Positions 33,989 to 50,543 of a DNA stretch of 64,000 nt are shown here, one piece after another; positions within the stretch are counted from its first letter, which is position 1, and the number at the start of each line of letters is the position of its first letter. The stretch comes from Reyranella sp. CPCC 100927. Its GTDB lineage: Bacteria > Pseudomonadota > Alphaproteobacteria > Reyranellales > Reyranellaceae. Position numbers and translations under genes: made by a program. The stretch covers positions 1 through 64,000 of the forward strand of contig NZ_VOHA01000017.1 in assembly GCF_007859315.1 (NCBI RefSeq). Direction: 5' to 3'. The notes under the pieces were generated by a model. It was not told the origin of the DNA and made no database searches. It saw nothing but the letters and a program-made list of their open reading frames with translations.

Positions 33989-34163
33989 GCACTTCTGTAA
34001 CCAATCGTCAGACAATTGCCGGATGTTAATAAAATGTGGCAGCATCGCTGACGAATCGACTCGCATCTCCCGTTGCTTTGCGGCATACAGCTTGCGTGTC
34101 TCCGCGGCAGGGTACCGCGTGCGGACATTACAGCACTGCGGTCAGCGTTGAAGGAAGCTCGCC

Positions 34164-38813
<4,650 letters not shown>

Positions 38814-38833
38814 TGTCTGCGCCAGCACGCCAT

Positions 38834-38959
38834 ACCTTCCCCCGCTCGCGGGGGAAGGTGCCCGAAGGGCGGATGGGGGTGGCCTCCACACATCACGTCT
38901 GCCGGGGGGCACCCCCATCCGGCGCTACGCGCCACCTTCCCCCGCAGGCGGGGGAAGGT
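38834..38959. repeat. Intergenic inverted repeat, family B copy 3 (inside gltBD)
   Basis: Arms ACCTTCCCCCGCTCGCGGGG and CCCCGCAGGCGGGGGAAGGT close the element. Inner pairs GGATGGGGGT/ACCCCCATCC and CGCCACCTTCC continue it. It sits between gltB and gltD, which should be cotranscribed, so it would form a large hairpin in the mRNA and could stabilise or attenuate the two cistrons differently. Confidence 0.85.
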
Positions 38960-38995
38960 ACATCGCCCTAGCCTTCTGGAAGCGGAGTAAGTCCC

Positions 38996-40447
<1,452 letters not shown>

Positions 40448-40471
40448 CGCTGTTATTCCGAGCGCCACCCC

Positions 40472-40556
40472 GTCATCCCGAGCGCAGCGAGGGATCTTTC
40501 CGAGACGACGCACAGTGCGTCATTCGCAAAAGATCCCTCGCTACGCTCGGGATGAC
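40472..40556. repeat. Intergenic inverted repeat, family A copy 3
   Basis: Arms GTCATCCCGAGCGCAGCGAG and CTCGCTACGCTCGGGATGAC with one mismatch; inner GACGCACAGTGCGTC forms a second hairpin at the tip. Located between gltD and fumC, both on the plus strand, and could end gltBD transcription. Confidence 0.87.
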
Positions 40557-40615
40557 GGGTATGCTCATCTTGACCCCCACTCCACCGAACCCGACATGAC
40601 AGGCCGGAGGTGGTC

Positions 40616-42021
<1,406 letters not shown>

Positions 42022-42025
<4 letters not shown>

Positions 42026-42267
42026 GCGCAGCGGATGCGCGCATCCGCAAGCGCTCGGTGACCATCGGCCGACACCGCACCAGCATCTCGCTGGAGGCGG
42101 CGTTCTGGGACGAGCTGCAGGCCATCGCCGAACGCCGCGGCCTGTCGCTCAACGCTCTGGTGGCCGACATCGACCGCGAACGCCTGCAGGGCCGCGACCT
42201 GCGCGATGCCACCAACCTTTCGAGCGCGCTGCGCCTGCATGTGCTGGAGGCATTGAAACGGCCATGA
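42022..42267 (+). CDS. Ribbon-helix-helix protein (RHH_4 type)
   Basis: 81 residues from GTG 42022. A short basic ribbon ([21 protein letters not shown]) precedes two helices ([20 protein letters not shown]). This matches the RHH_4 family common in alphaproteobacteria next to fumC and a DUF4169 gene. A DUF4169 protein is found here at 47416. Probably DNA-binding; target unknown. It overlaps both neighbours by 4 bases, so the three genes are likely one operon. Confidence 0.88.
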
Positions 42268-43586
42268 CGTCTCCCGATCAGCAGCAGTGGCACAAGCAGG
42301 TGCTGGCCTATGCGGCGGCGGTCAACGCCTACGTGGCCAACGGTCTCGCCAAAGGCTGGAAGAAGGCCGGCAAGGAACCGGCCGTGCCCGACTACACCGC
42401 CCTGCTGCCGCAGGCGCTGGCGGCAGTGCGCGAGGCCAACCGTACCGGCCGCATCGAAGAGATGCGTACGCTGTGGCCGCCGGCGCACGAGGCGCTGGCA
42501 CCCCTGCTGGAGAAGAACGGCCAGGCCATCAGCGCGCTCGCCATTCTCGCGGATGGTTCCATCCTGGCGCGGATCGGCGCCGCCTATGAGGCCGGCAAGG
42601 TCGTGCGCATCATCGGCGATGCGGTCGAAGACGTGCCCGGCGTCACCACCTTCGGCCTCGGTCCCGACCGCCGCAAGATCGCGTGGGCGACGGACGCAGG
42701 TGTGCGGGTTACCGATGGCTGGCAGGGGCGCACCCTGAGCGTCTACCCGTGGCCACGCGGCGATGAGGACCTGCCGCCGGCGCCGGCCGCGCTCGAGACC
42801 AAGCCGGCGACGAAACCGGAGCACCTCGTGCCGTTCCCCGACAGCGACCGCGTCCTCTTGATCGGCACCGACGGCATCTTCGTGCTGGCGCCAGACGGCG
42901 CCCGTCGTCTGCTGCCCACGCACGAGCAGATCACCGACCACTGGAACTGGATCCTCAACGAGCATCCCACCGACCTGCCGCTCAGCGTTGCCGGTCTCGC
43001 GATGCCGCACGGCGCGGTATCGCCGGATGGCGCCCTGATCGCCGTCGGCTGCCAGGACAGCCACCATCTCGTCTTCGACCGCGACCTGCAGCGCATCGCC
43101 AGTATCGGCCCGCACGGCGAATACCCGCACTACGCCCTCTTCAGTCCCGACGGCCGCACCGTCGCCTTCAACGCCTGCCACTTCTACAACGGCGCCACGA
43201 TTGCGGTACCGGTCGACCTGCTGCCCGGTCACGACTCGGATTTCTATGCCGAGGTCGAGGGCATCACGGTGATCGAGCCTGGCGCGCGCGTCTATGCCGG
43301 TGTCGCCCGCGCAGACGCGTTCATTCTCGGCGACGCCAACGGCTATGTGCGGGCGGTCAGTCGTGCGGGCGACGCGCTCTGGCAACACTTCATCGGCTCG
43401 ACCATCTCGGCCATGGACCTGAGCCCTGACGGCAAGACCCTGGTGGTCGGCACCTATGCCGGCTTCGTGTCGATCATCGACCTCGACGCCGGCCGCCAGC
43501 AGCCCTATCAGATCGGCACCGGCGATCACATGGAGCGGCGGCGCTGGCTGTTCTGGAAGACCGAGGAACGCCCGCTGGCGTGGTAG
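42264..43586 (+). CDS. Beta-propeller protein of unknown function
   Basis: 440 residues, no signal peptide. The helical N-terminal 90 residues (QVLAYAAAVNAYVANGLAKGW) are followed by repeated beta units: ALAILADGSILARIG, GAVSPDGALIAVG, ALFSPDGRTVAFN, DLSPDGKTLVVGTYAGFVSI. The SPDGxxLAxG units fit a WD40-type propeller. The overlapping ATGA start couples it to the RHH gene. Interaction scaffold is the usual role for such folds; the partner is unknown. Confidence 0.8.
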   Translation: MTSPDQQQWHKQVLAYAAAVNAYVANGLAKGWKKAGKEPAVPDYTALLPQALAAVREANRTGRIEEMRTLWPPAHEALAPLLEKNGQAISALAILADGSILARIGAAYEAGKVVRIIGDAVEDVPGVTTFGLGPDRRKIAWATDAGVRVTDGWQGRTLSVYPWPRGDEDLPPAPAALETKPATKPEHLVPFPDSDRVLLIGTDGIFVLAPDGARRLLPTHEQITDHWNWILNEHPTDLPLSVAGLAMPHGAVSPDGALIAVGCQDSHHLVFDRDLQRIASIGPHGEYPHYALFSPDGRTVAFNACHFYNGATIAVPVDLLPGHDSDFYAEVEGITVIEPGARVYAGVARADAFILGDANGYVRAVSRAGDALWQHFIGSTISAMDLSPDGKTLVVGTYAGFVSIIDLDAGRQQPYQIGTGDHMERRRWLFWKTEERPLAW

Positions 43587-43587
43587 C

Positions 43588-43977
43588 TCAGCACTTGCAC
43601 AGCGACGGATCGCTGACGCGCCAGTTGGCGTAGCCGTAGGCCAGTGCCAGGCACAGCCTGCGTTGCCGGCGCAGGTCTAATATCACCGTCTCCGTGGGCG
43701 TGCTGCCAAGAAACACGGCCACCCTCACAGGACGATCGACCGGCACATTGTCGATCCGTACCGCCGGCTGACCCGTCTTGATGCGGGCGACCGGACGACC
43801 GTCGATCTTGAACGTGTATTCACTGTTGGGGCCGGGCCGCGGCTGCAACATGGGCTCCGCCAGACTCTGGTCCGCAAACGATGCGATGCAGATCGTCCCC
43901 GTCGATACCTGAGCGTCGGCCGTCCCTGCCGCCGCGATGCCGGCGACAGTGGCCGCAACGACGCAGCGCACGCCCAT
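43588..43977 (-). CDS. Small secreted protein of unknown function
   Basis: 129 residues with an N-terminal signal (VVAATVAGIAAAGTADA, cleavage near ADAQ). The mature part looks like a beta sandwich: YTFKIDGRPVARIKTGQPAV, VDRPVRVAVFLGS, and ends in two close Cys (LCKC) with others at TICIA and RLCLAL. The start is 3 bases after the stop of the AsmA-family gene on the same strand when read downstream, so the two are probably cotranscribed. Confidence 0.7.
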   Translation of the reverse strand: MGVRCVVAATVAGIAAAGTADAQVSTGTICIASFADQSLAEPMLQPRPGPNSEYTFKIDGRPVARIKTGQPAVRIDNVPVDRPVRVAVFLGSTPTETVILDLRRQRRLCLALAYGYANWRVSDPSLCKC

Positions 43978-43979
43978 CG

Positions 43980-46900
43980 TCAGAAGATTTTCTTCAGCTT
44001 CTTCAGCGGATCGGTGGGCTTGGGCTGCTGTTGTTGCGGCGGCTGCGGCGCCGCGCCCGGCTGCTGGGCATCGGGTTGCCCCTGCGGGCGCACCGAGGCG
44101 GCGGCCGGACCGCGATCGACGGATCGGCTCGGGCTATCGACAGGGCCCTTCTGCTTGACGATCACATAGGGCGCCTGCGGCGACTCCTCGACGAACACGT
44201 TGGTGATCGCCACCATGGTCCAGGCCGGCAGGTTGATGTCGGCCTCGGTGATGGCCCAGGCGCGGTTGCCGTCGACCCGCAGGTCCTTGGTGTGCAGATT
44301 GCCGTTGCGGATCGCGATCGTGCCCGACACCGGTCCGGTACGGTTGGCGAAGCGCTCGTTGGCCACCTTCAGCGCCGCGCGCAGATCGCCCAGTTCATCA
44401 CCGGCACCCGTGCCGCCGGTGAGCTTGTCGAGGCGCTTGCCCAGGCCCTTGAGCGCACTGCCGGCCAGCTTGCCGCCAAGCTGCTCCTCGACGCTGGCGT
44501 TGAAGCGCACGTTGCCGCTGACTTTGCCGTCGCCGTTGAGGCTGGACATGATGTCGGCGGTGCTGGCGAGGCTGCCGTTGAGCGTCAGGTTCACCGTCAC
44601 GACGCCGTCGACGCGCTTGGTATCACCCAGCGCGCGGGCGGCCGTGCCGACATTGATGTTGCTGGCGGCCAGCCTCGCATCGAAGCTGTTGTTGACCGCG
44701 CTTACCGTGCCGCTGAGATCGATCGTGCCGCCATAGACACCGCCGGCCAGCCGCGTGATGGTGAGCACGCCACCCTTCAGCGACGCCTTGAGCACGGCGT
44801 TCTCCAGCCGCCACGGTGCCTTGCTGATCACCGGCGATGCGATGTCGACGTCGGCTTCGATGCCCTTCAGGAAGGCGAGGTTGATCGGCGCCTTGGAGTG
44901 CCGCCCGCCGCCGCTGCCACCCTGCGGTCCGCCGGCGGCCGCGGGTTGGCCGCCGCCCTGCCCGGTGAGCTGGTCGATGTTCAGTTCGCTGGTCTTCAGG
45001 TTGGCCGTGATGCGCGGCACCTGGCCACCCAGCGCCGCCGTCACCGAGCCGTCGCCACGCACGCCCTTGGCGGTGAAGTTGCCGTTGAACGCGACGGTCT
45101 TGGTATCGCCCTTCGCAGCCCCGCTGGCGCTGACCGCGCCCATGCCGTTGCCGGCCTTGTCGTTGCCCAGCGCCGACAGCAGCTTGTCGAGGTCGTTGGT
45201 CTGGAAGCTGAAGGCCGAGAGGTCGTAGCGCGGATTGCCGGCGGCCGGCGTCACCTTGCCGGTCATCTTCAGGGTCGCACCCAGCGCATGGATGGTGAAG
45301 TCCTTGAACACCAGGTCCGCTGCCGTGCCCCCGACACCGCCTTGCAGCGACACCGTGCCCAGCGGGCCCTTGACCGGCGAGCTGGCGCCGGCAAGCTTCA
45401 GCAGCCGGTCGGCATCGCTGGTCTGCACGTTCACCGACAGGTCGAAGCTGGGCGTTGCCGTCAGGTTGGCGACCGAGCCCTTCACCGCCACCGACGCACC
45501 GGCGACACTGCCGATCCGGGTGTCGCCGAAGGTCAGGCGGCCATCGCGATAGGTGACATCGGCATCGACTCCCTCGATGCGCTCGCCGTTGTAGACGATG
45601 CGCGCGACCTTGGCCTTGATCCGCGCGTCCAGCGCCGGCGGCGCGGATGCAGCACTCGGTGCCGCAGGTTTGCCCGCAGGGGGCCCCGCCGCCGGCTTGT
45701 TGCCTGTCCCGGCCGCTGCCTTCTTGGGCAGATAGGCGTCGACATCGATGGTGTCGGCCTGGAAATCGGCGGTGATGCGCATCGGCGCGCCGACTGCCAC
45801 GGTGGCGCCACCGCGCGCCGTCATGCCGTCGAGCTGCACCGTGGCATCGCTGATCGCCAGCGCATTGCCCTGGGCCGACTGCAGTTTGCCCTTGAACGAG
45901 AACGCCGCCAGCTTGTCGGCCGGTACCTGCGCCACATCGACCTTGAGCCAGTTCAGCGTCTCGCGCAATTTGGGGCCGGCCAGGGACACGTCGCCGCTGT
46001 AGTATTTGCCATCGGCGCCGGCAGCCATGGTGCCGGCGAGCTGCGCATTGCCCGGCAGCAGCGCCTCGATGCGGCGCACGGCGAGTTGGCCGTTCTCCAG
46101 CGCAACATCGGCCAGCAGCTTGCGGATCGCAGCGCCGTTGTAGGTGACCTCGGCCGCGTCGAGAACCAGCTTGACCGAGAGGTTTGCGGGGGTGCCCGGT
46201 GCTGTCGGCACGGCCGCCGGACGGCCCGTGCCGGGGGCCGGTCGCGCCGGCGTCTGGGCCGGCTCATCGGCCGGGCGCCACTTGTCGAGGTCGAGCTTGG
46301 TGAAGGACAGCTTGCCGTCGATCCGCGTCGCCGGTTTGAGCGCCACGGCAAGCGTCCCGCTGCCCTGGTCGTCGCCCATCGCCAGCCTGAAGTCGCGGGC
46401 GCTGAAGGCCTCGGCGGACGCTTCGATCGCACCCTCGAACGAGACCTTGCGCGCCAGTGCCGCCGGCAGGTCGGGCCGCGGCATCACCGCGGCCATCGCC
46501 AGGCCACGGATGAAGGCCGCCAGATCCCCCGCGGCCAGCTTGGCCGTCCCGGTGAAGCGCGCCGCCGGGGTCAGCTCCGACACCGTCCCGTTCAACCGCG
46601 CCTCGCCATCGGCGGTCTTGATCATCAGGTCGACCGACACGCCGTTCGCGGCCTTGGCACCGACCTTGCCGTCCAAGTTGACCAGCACGCCGTTGACCGT
46701 GAGCGAGCCTGCCGCCGCGAACGGTCCCTGCTGCAGGGATGCCGCCGACAGGGTGAGATCCATCCGCTCGAGCCGGTACTCGCGCTTGGCGACGGCATCG
46801 CTGTAGGTGAGCGCCCCGCGCTCGATCACCACCCGGCTGATCGCGACGCTGAACTTGCTGCCGTCGCTGGCGGTGGTCGTGTTGCCGGGCGTGCTGACGG

Positions 46901-47315
46901 CAGGCGGTGGCGGCGCCGTGCCGTCGCCGCGCTTGAAGTCGTAGTTCGCGCGGCCGTCGGGCCCGACCTCGATCACGATCCTGGGCTCGACCAGCCGCAG
47001 TTCGCTGATCTCGATGCGGCGCGACAGCAGCGGCAGCACCGCGACACCGGCCCGCACCGACTTGAGCTCGACCATCTGGGGCGTTTTGGCGCCCGGCGTA
47101 TTGGCGAACCGTACGCCCTCGGCCGAGACCGATGGGAAGGGCAGGATGGAGAGCTTCAAGGGGCCGTCGATCACCAGATCCCGGCCGGTCGCCTCCTTGG
47201 CGCTGGCGATGATCTGCGGCTTGAAGATGTTGGGGTCGACCAGGAACGGAACAGCGAGCGCCGCCACCACCAGGAAGGCCACCACACCACCGACACCGAT
47301 CAGGATCTTTTTCAT
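43980..47315 (-). CDS. AsmA-family inner-membrane protein
   Basis: 1111 residues. One N-terminal transmembrane helix (ILIGVGGVVAFLVVAALAVPF) is followed by VDPNIFKPQIIASAKEATG, the usual AsmA N-terminal domain, then a very long series of beta segments ending in a Gln/Pro-rich tail. AsmA-like proteins are chorein-type, proposed to bridge inner and outer membranes and move phospholipids. Family members include AsmA, YhdP and TamB. Long Ala/Pro/Gly linkers (around 350 and 535 residues) separate modules. Family placement is good; the exact member is not clear. Confidence 0.88.
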   Translation of the reverse strand: MKKILIGVGGVVAFLVVAALAVPFLVDPNIFKPQIIASAKEATGRDLVIDGPLKLSILPFPSVSAEGVRFANTPGAKTPQMVELKSVRAGVAVLPLLSRRIEISELRLVEPRIVIEVGPDGRANYDFKRGDGTAPPPPAVSTPGNTTTASDGSKFSVAISRVVIERGALTYSDAVAKREYRLERMDLTLSAASLQQGPFAAAGSLTVNGVLVNLDGKVGAKAANGVSVDLMIKTADGEARLNGTVSELTPAARFTGTAKLAAGDLAAFIRGLAMAAVMPRPDLPAALARKVSFEGAIEASAEAFSARDFRLAMGDDQGSGTLAVALKPATRIDGKLSFTKLDLDKWRPADEPAQTPARPAPGTGRPAAVPTAPGTPANLSVKLVLDAAEVTYNGAAIRKLLADVALENGQLAVRRIEALLPGNAQLAGTMAAGADGKYYSGDVSLAGPKLRETLNWLKVDVAQVPADKLAAFSFKGKLQSAQGNALAISDATVQLDGMTARGGATVAVGAPMRITADFQADTIDVDAYLPKKAAAGTGNKPAAGPPAGKPAAPSAASAPPALDARIKAKVARIVYNGERIEGVDADVTYRDGRLTFGDTRIGSVAGASVAVKGSVANLTATPSFDLSVNVQTSDADRLLKLAGASSPVKGPLGTVSLQGGVGGTAADLVFKDFTIHALGATLKMTGKVTPAAGNPRYDLSAFSFQTNDLDKLLSALGNDKAGNGMGAVSASGAAKGDTKTVAFNGNFTAKGVRGDGSVTAALGGQVPRITANLKTSELNIDQLTGQGGGQPAAAGGPQGGSGGGRHSKAPINLAFLKGIEADVDIASPVISKAPWRLENAVLKASLKGGVLTITRLAGGVYGGTIDLSGTVSAVNNSFDARLAASNINVGTAARALGDTKRVDGVVTVNLTLNGSLASTADIMSSLNGDGKVSGNVRFNASVEEQLGGKLAGSALKGLGKRLDKLTGGTGAGDELGDLRAALKVANERFANRTGPVSGTIAIRNGNLHTKDLRVDGNRAWAITEADINLPAWTMVAITNVFVEESPQAPYVIVKQKGPVDSPSRSVDRGPAAASVRPQGQPDAQQPGAAPQPPQQQQPKPTDPLKKLKKIF

Positions 47316-47415
47316 GGTCGCGCCTCGCCAGGCCGGGCGCGGTTGGCGCCTCGCTTTGATTGTAAGATAAATACCTGTGGAATAGCGGCGACTTTATGGT
47401 TCCTGAGAGGCTCCC

Positions 47416-47604
47416 ATGGCCGAGATCGTCAACCTGCGGCAGGCGCGCAAGCGCAAAGCGCGAGCGGAGCGGGAACAGTCGGCCGAGGCCAACCGGCTGA
47501 AGTTCGGCCGGCCCAAAGCCGAGAAGGCCCATGACCGGCTGGAGAACGAGCGCGCGACGCGTGTCCACGACAGCCATCGCCGCGAGGATGCCGACGACGA
47601 CTGA
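47416..47604 (+). CDS. DUF4169 family small basic protein
   Basis: 62 residues. AEIVNLRQARKRKARAERE then ANRLKFGRPKAEKAHD fits the DUF4169 consensus (EIVNLRxARKxKxR...NRxxFGRxKxEK). Highly charged helix, probably RNA- or DNA-associated, no known role. ATG 47416 with no strong ribosome-binding site; GAGAGG lies 6 bases upstream in TGAGAGGCTCCC. In related genomes it often sits beside fumC and the RHH gene; here the AsmA gene lies between. Confidence 0.88.
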   Translation: MAEIVNLRQARKRKARAEREQSAEANRLKFGRPKAEKAHDRLENERATRVHDSHRREDADDD

Positions 47605-48129
47605 TCAGCCGCGCGACACCCGCCGCGTGGTGGCGCGATCGAAAGCGAGGCGCTCGAAGAAACGGCGCGTCTCGGGCGTGGCGCCTTCGCCGGCCACGGC
47701 CCGCACGCTGCTGAGATCAAGCCGGCGGCCGCTGGCGATATCGACCAGCGCCGGCTCGACGCGGCTGCCGGTGGCGACGTTCTCGAGTTCCATCGGCCGG
47801 CCGTCCTGCGCCGCAGTGCCGAAGCGATCGCCCCACTCCTTCAGGCCGACGATGACCGAGAACAACGCCGCACCCTTGTCGCTCAGCCGATACTCATAGC
47901 GCACCGGCCGCTGCTGGTAGGCGATGCGCCGAAACACACCGGCCTCGACCAGCGCCTTGAGACGCGCCGTCAGCACGTTACGCGCGATGCCCAGGTTGGC
48001 CTGGAACTCATCGAAGCGGCGCACGCCGTACATCGCGTCGCGCAGGATGAGAAGCGTCCACGGGTCGCCCACCACGTCCAGCGCGGCAGCGATCGAGCAG
48101 TTCATGTGAGCGAAAGACGTGCGTCGCAT
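47605..48129 (-). CDS. HxlR family winged-helix regulator
   Basis: 174 residues. The MarR/HxlR-type core reads CSIAAALDVVGDPWTLLILR, RRFDEFQANLGIARNVLTARL and VRYEYRLSDKGAALF, with the conserved Cys near the N-terminus. C-terminal about 70 residues are an extra polar extension. Usually homodimeric repressors or activators of an adjacent gene; here the neighbour is the adenylate cyclase at 48225 (same strand). The inducer is unknown. Start ATG 48129; ATG 48105 is the alternative. Confidence 0.92.
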   Translation of the reverse strand: MRRTSFAHMNCSIAAALDVVGDPWTLLILRDAMYGVRRFDEFQANLGIARNVLTARLKALVEAGVFRRIAYQQRPVRYEYRLSDKGAALFSVIVGLKEWGDRFGTAAQDGRPMELENVATGSRVEPALVDIASGRRLDLSSVRAVAGEGATPETRRFFERLAFDRATTRRVSRG

Positions 48130-48224
48130 GCGCGCGAGTATACGACAGCACAGCGAGTGCGCAATTCAGCCGGGTGCGGTTGTTTTCACGGACGGCAGCC
48201 TGCCACGGCAGTCCGAGAATAATC

Positions 48225-49415
48225 TCATGTCGTCGTAAACATCTCGACCGGGTCGGGCACGCCGCGCAAGCGATGACGGCCCAGCGACCGCATCGGGCGC
48301 GGGCAGACACGATTGAAGTCCGCCGACGCCAGGATCGGCACCTTCAGTACCTTGGTCATCGTCTCCAGGCGCGCGCAGCGATTCACCGCCGGCCCGATGA
48401 CGGTGAAGTCGAGCCGGTCCTCGGTGCCGACATTGCCGAAGGTTACCAGGCCGACATGCAGGCCCACGCCGAAGCGGATCGCATCGCGGCCAGCTTCGAC
48501 GCGACCGGCGTTGACCTCTTCGATCGCCGACAGCGCCTCGCGGGCGGCATCGACCGCACCGGATGTCGCATCAGGCAGAAACATCGCATCATCGACCGGG
48601 AAGATGGCCATCACGCCATCACCGATGAACTTCAGGATCTCGCCGCCATGCTTCTTCAAGGCCACGCCGATGGCTTCGAAGTACATGTTCAGCATGTCGA
48701 GCAGCTCGTTGCCCGGCAGCCGCTCGTTCAGGCCGGTAAAGTCGCGCAGGTCCGAGAACCACAGCACGGCGTTGATGCGATCGCCGTCGCCGCGCTTGAC
48801 CAGGCCATCGAAAATGCGACGTCCTGTCTCCGGGCCGATATAAGTCTGGATGACGGTGCGCGCGACCAGCCGCGTGATATGCATCTCCACCACGGCACCG
48901 ATGTGATCGATCAGCCGGCGCAGGTCGGCCAGATCAGTGTCACTGAAACCATCCGGGTAATCGGTGCTGAAGGTGATGATGGGAAACAGCCGCCCGCGAC
49001 TGGTCGGTATGGCTTGGCCGAAATAGTCGGTACCGCCGTCGGCCTTCACTTCGTGCAGCACCATGTGATGCTGGTCGGTGAGGTTCTGGAGCCGGTAGCG
49101 GATGGCGCAGCCGCACTCACGGATCTCCTGAACCGGGCTGCCGATATAGGCGCTGGTGTACTGAATGCCCTGGCGGCGCGGGATCTCCGTCACCTGGATC
49201 GCCTGGTCGCGCCGCCAGACCACACCCATGGCCTGCAACTGCGGGTGGAGCAGCTCCATGCCGAGATACAAGCGCCACACCGGGATGCCCGACGCGACGG
49301 TGCGCTCCATCAGCCGGCCGACGAATGTCGGCAACTCCGGCTCGAGCCGACCCTCCCGCACGATCCAGTCGATGACCGGATCGATCCGGGTTCCGTGGCT
49401 CAGGGCAACGTCCAT
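48225..49415 (-). CDS. Class III adenylate/guanylate cyclase
   Basis: 396 residues from ATG 49415 (GGAGG upstream). The C-terminal cyclase domain has the metal-binding aspartates in VLWFSDLRDFTGLNERLPG and the second in ILKFIGDGVMAIFP. The purine and ribose contacts follow (VGLHVGLVTFGNVGTEDRLD, then VNRCARLE). The N-terminal 200 residues form a sensor-like region without transmembrane helices. It makes a cyclic nucleotide, most often cAMP. No diagnostic specificity residue can be read with certainty. Confidence 0.92.
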   Translation of the reverse strand: MDVALSHGTRIDPVIDWIVREGRLEPELPTFVGRLMERTVASGIPVWRLYLGMELLHPQLQAMGVVWRRDQAIQVTEIPRRQGIQYTSAYIGSPVQEIRECGCAIRYRLQNLTDQHHMVLHEVKADGGTDYFGQAIPTSRGRLFPIITFSTDYPDGFSDTDLADLRRLIDHIGAVVEMHITRLVARTVIQTYIGPETGRRIFDGLVKRGDGDRINAVLWFSDLRDFTGLNERLPGNELLDMLNMYFEAIGVALKKHGGEILKFIGDGVMAIFPVDDAMFLPDATSGAVDAAREALSAIEEVNAGRVEAGRDAIRFGVGLHVGLVTFGNVGTEDRLDFTVIGPAVNRCARLETMTKVLKVPILASADFNRVCPRPMRSLGRHRLRGVPDPVEMFTTT

Positions 49416-49520
49416 CACTTTGGTCCTCCACGCACCTCCTAGCACAGGATGGCGGCGCGTTCGAGGAAACCGTTAGCGCAATGACGAAGCCCCTTGGGCC
49501 AGAAGGGAAATGGCGATCGA

Positions 49521-50411
49521 CTAGCCGGCCAAGGCGGCCTGCGACTCCTCGCCCGCGGTGCGGTAGGCCGTGTTGGTGGTCAGATCGGCGATCTTGTCGA
49601 TGTTCTGTGCGACGTCCTCGATCGTCGGCTGGCCGGCAACGCGCACGCCGGGGCCCTCGCGGTACTCGACCCGCGAGAAATAGCCTACGCCGGCAGCCCA
49701 GATCTCGCCGGTACGCGTGCACTGCTCGCTGCACAGATAGCCGACCATCGGCGATACCAGCTCCGGCTTCATGCGGGCGACGACCTCCGCCGGCATCAGA
49801 TCCTCGGTCATGCGCGTGCCTGCAACCGGCGCCAGCGAATTCACCATGATGTTGTACTTCTGTCCTTCCAGGCGCAGCGTGTTCATGAAGCCGACCAGGG
49901 CCAGCTTGGCCGCCGAGTAGTTGGTCTGGCCGAAATTGCCGTACAGGCCGGAGTTCGACGAGGTCAGCACGACGCGGCCGTAGGCCTTCTGCCGCAGGAT
50001 CGGCCACGCCGCGTGCGTGACATAGACCGACCCCATGAGATGCACCTGCAGGACGAACAGGAAATCGTCCATCGACATATTGGGGAATGACTTGTCGCGC
50101 AGGATGCCGGCATTGTTGACCACGATGTCCACAGTGCCGAACGCATCGACGGCCGTCTTCACGATGTTGGCGGCGGCTTTCTGCTCGGCGACGCTGTCGT
50201 AGTTGGCCACCGCCTGGCCGCCGGCTGCCTTGATCTCGGCCACGACCTTGTCGGCGATCGCATTGTCGCCGCCGCGGCCATCGCGCGCGCCGCCGGGATC
50301 GTTGACCACCACCTTGGCACCGCGCGAGGCCAACAGCAGCGCATGCGCACGGCCCAGGCCGTTGCCGGCACCGGTCACGATGGCAACGCGATTGTCGAAG
50401 CGGATGGTCAT
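49521..50411 (-). CDS. SDR family 3-hydroxyacyl-CoA dehydrogenase-like
   Basis: 296 residues from ATG 50411. Cofactor motif TGAGNGLGRAHA and the loop VVVNDPGGARDGRGGDNA match the (R)-specific hydroxyacyl-CoA dehydrogenase unit of peroxisomal MFE-2 and bacterial homologues. The catalytic Ser, Tyr and Lys are in SSNSGLYGNFGQTNYSAAK. C-terminal 60 residues follow the standard SDR fold. NAD(H)-dependent oxidation of an acyl-CoA or steroid substrate is likely. Divergent from the enolase-superfamily gene at 50544. Confidence 0.9.
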   Translation of the reverse strand: MTIRFDNRVAIVTGAGNGLGRAHALLLASRGAKVVVNDPGGARDGRGGDNAIADKVVAEIKAAGGQAVANYDSVAEQKAAANIVKTAVDAFGTVDIVVNNAGILRDKSFPNMSMDDFLFVLQVHLMGSVYVTHAAWPILRQKAYGRVVLTSSNSGLYGNFGQTNYSAAKLALVGFMNTLRLEGQKYNIMVNSLAPVAGTRMTEDLMPAEVVARMKPELVSPMVGYLCSEQCTRTGEIWAAGVGYFSRVEYREGPGVRVAGQPTIEDVAQNIDKIADLTTNTAYRTAGEESQAALAG

Positions 50412-50543
50412 GGCGTTCTCCCGATATGAACGAGGGTTCAGAGCGTCGGTTGTTCCATGACCGGCGCCGCCACTCAAGAGTGGATCACTGGTCAAACCGA
50501 CAGCGCGCCCCTAGGGTTCGTCGATCCCGGGAGGAAATGCCGC

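Larger units (their letters stand above)
33690..34163. promoter_or_regulatory. Divergent typA/gltB intergenic region
   Basis: No gene seen. The left part holds a family B repeat (33757-33934). The right part (33940-34140) is AT-richer and must contain the gltB promoter; TTGCCG and TAATAAAAT-type sequences near 34015-34035 could serve, but no clear sigma-70 pair stands out. The palindrome at 33976-33988 is listed separately. Confidence 0.5.

Noticed and set aside
43881-47534. Very long open frame opposite the AsmA-family gene
   Set aside because: Same shadow composition (Arg/His/Gly-rich) with no domain; the minus-strand AsmA protein has a clear membrane helix and domain pattern.
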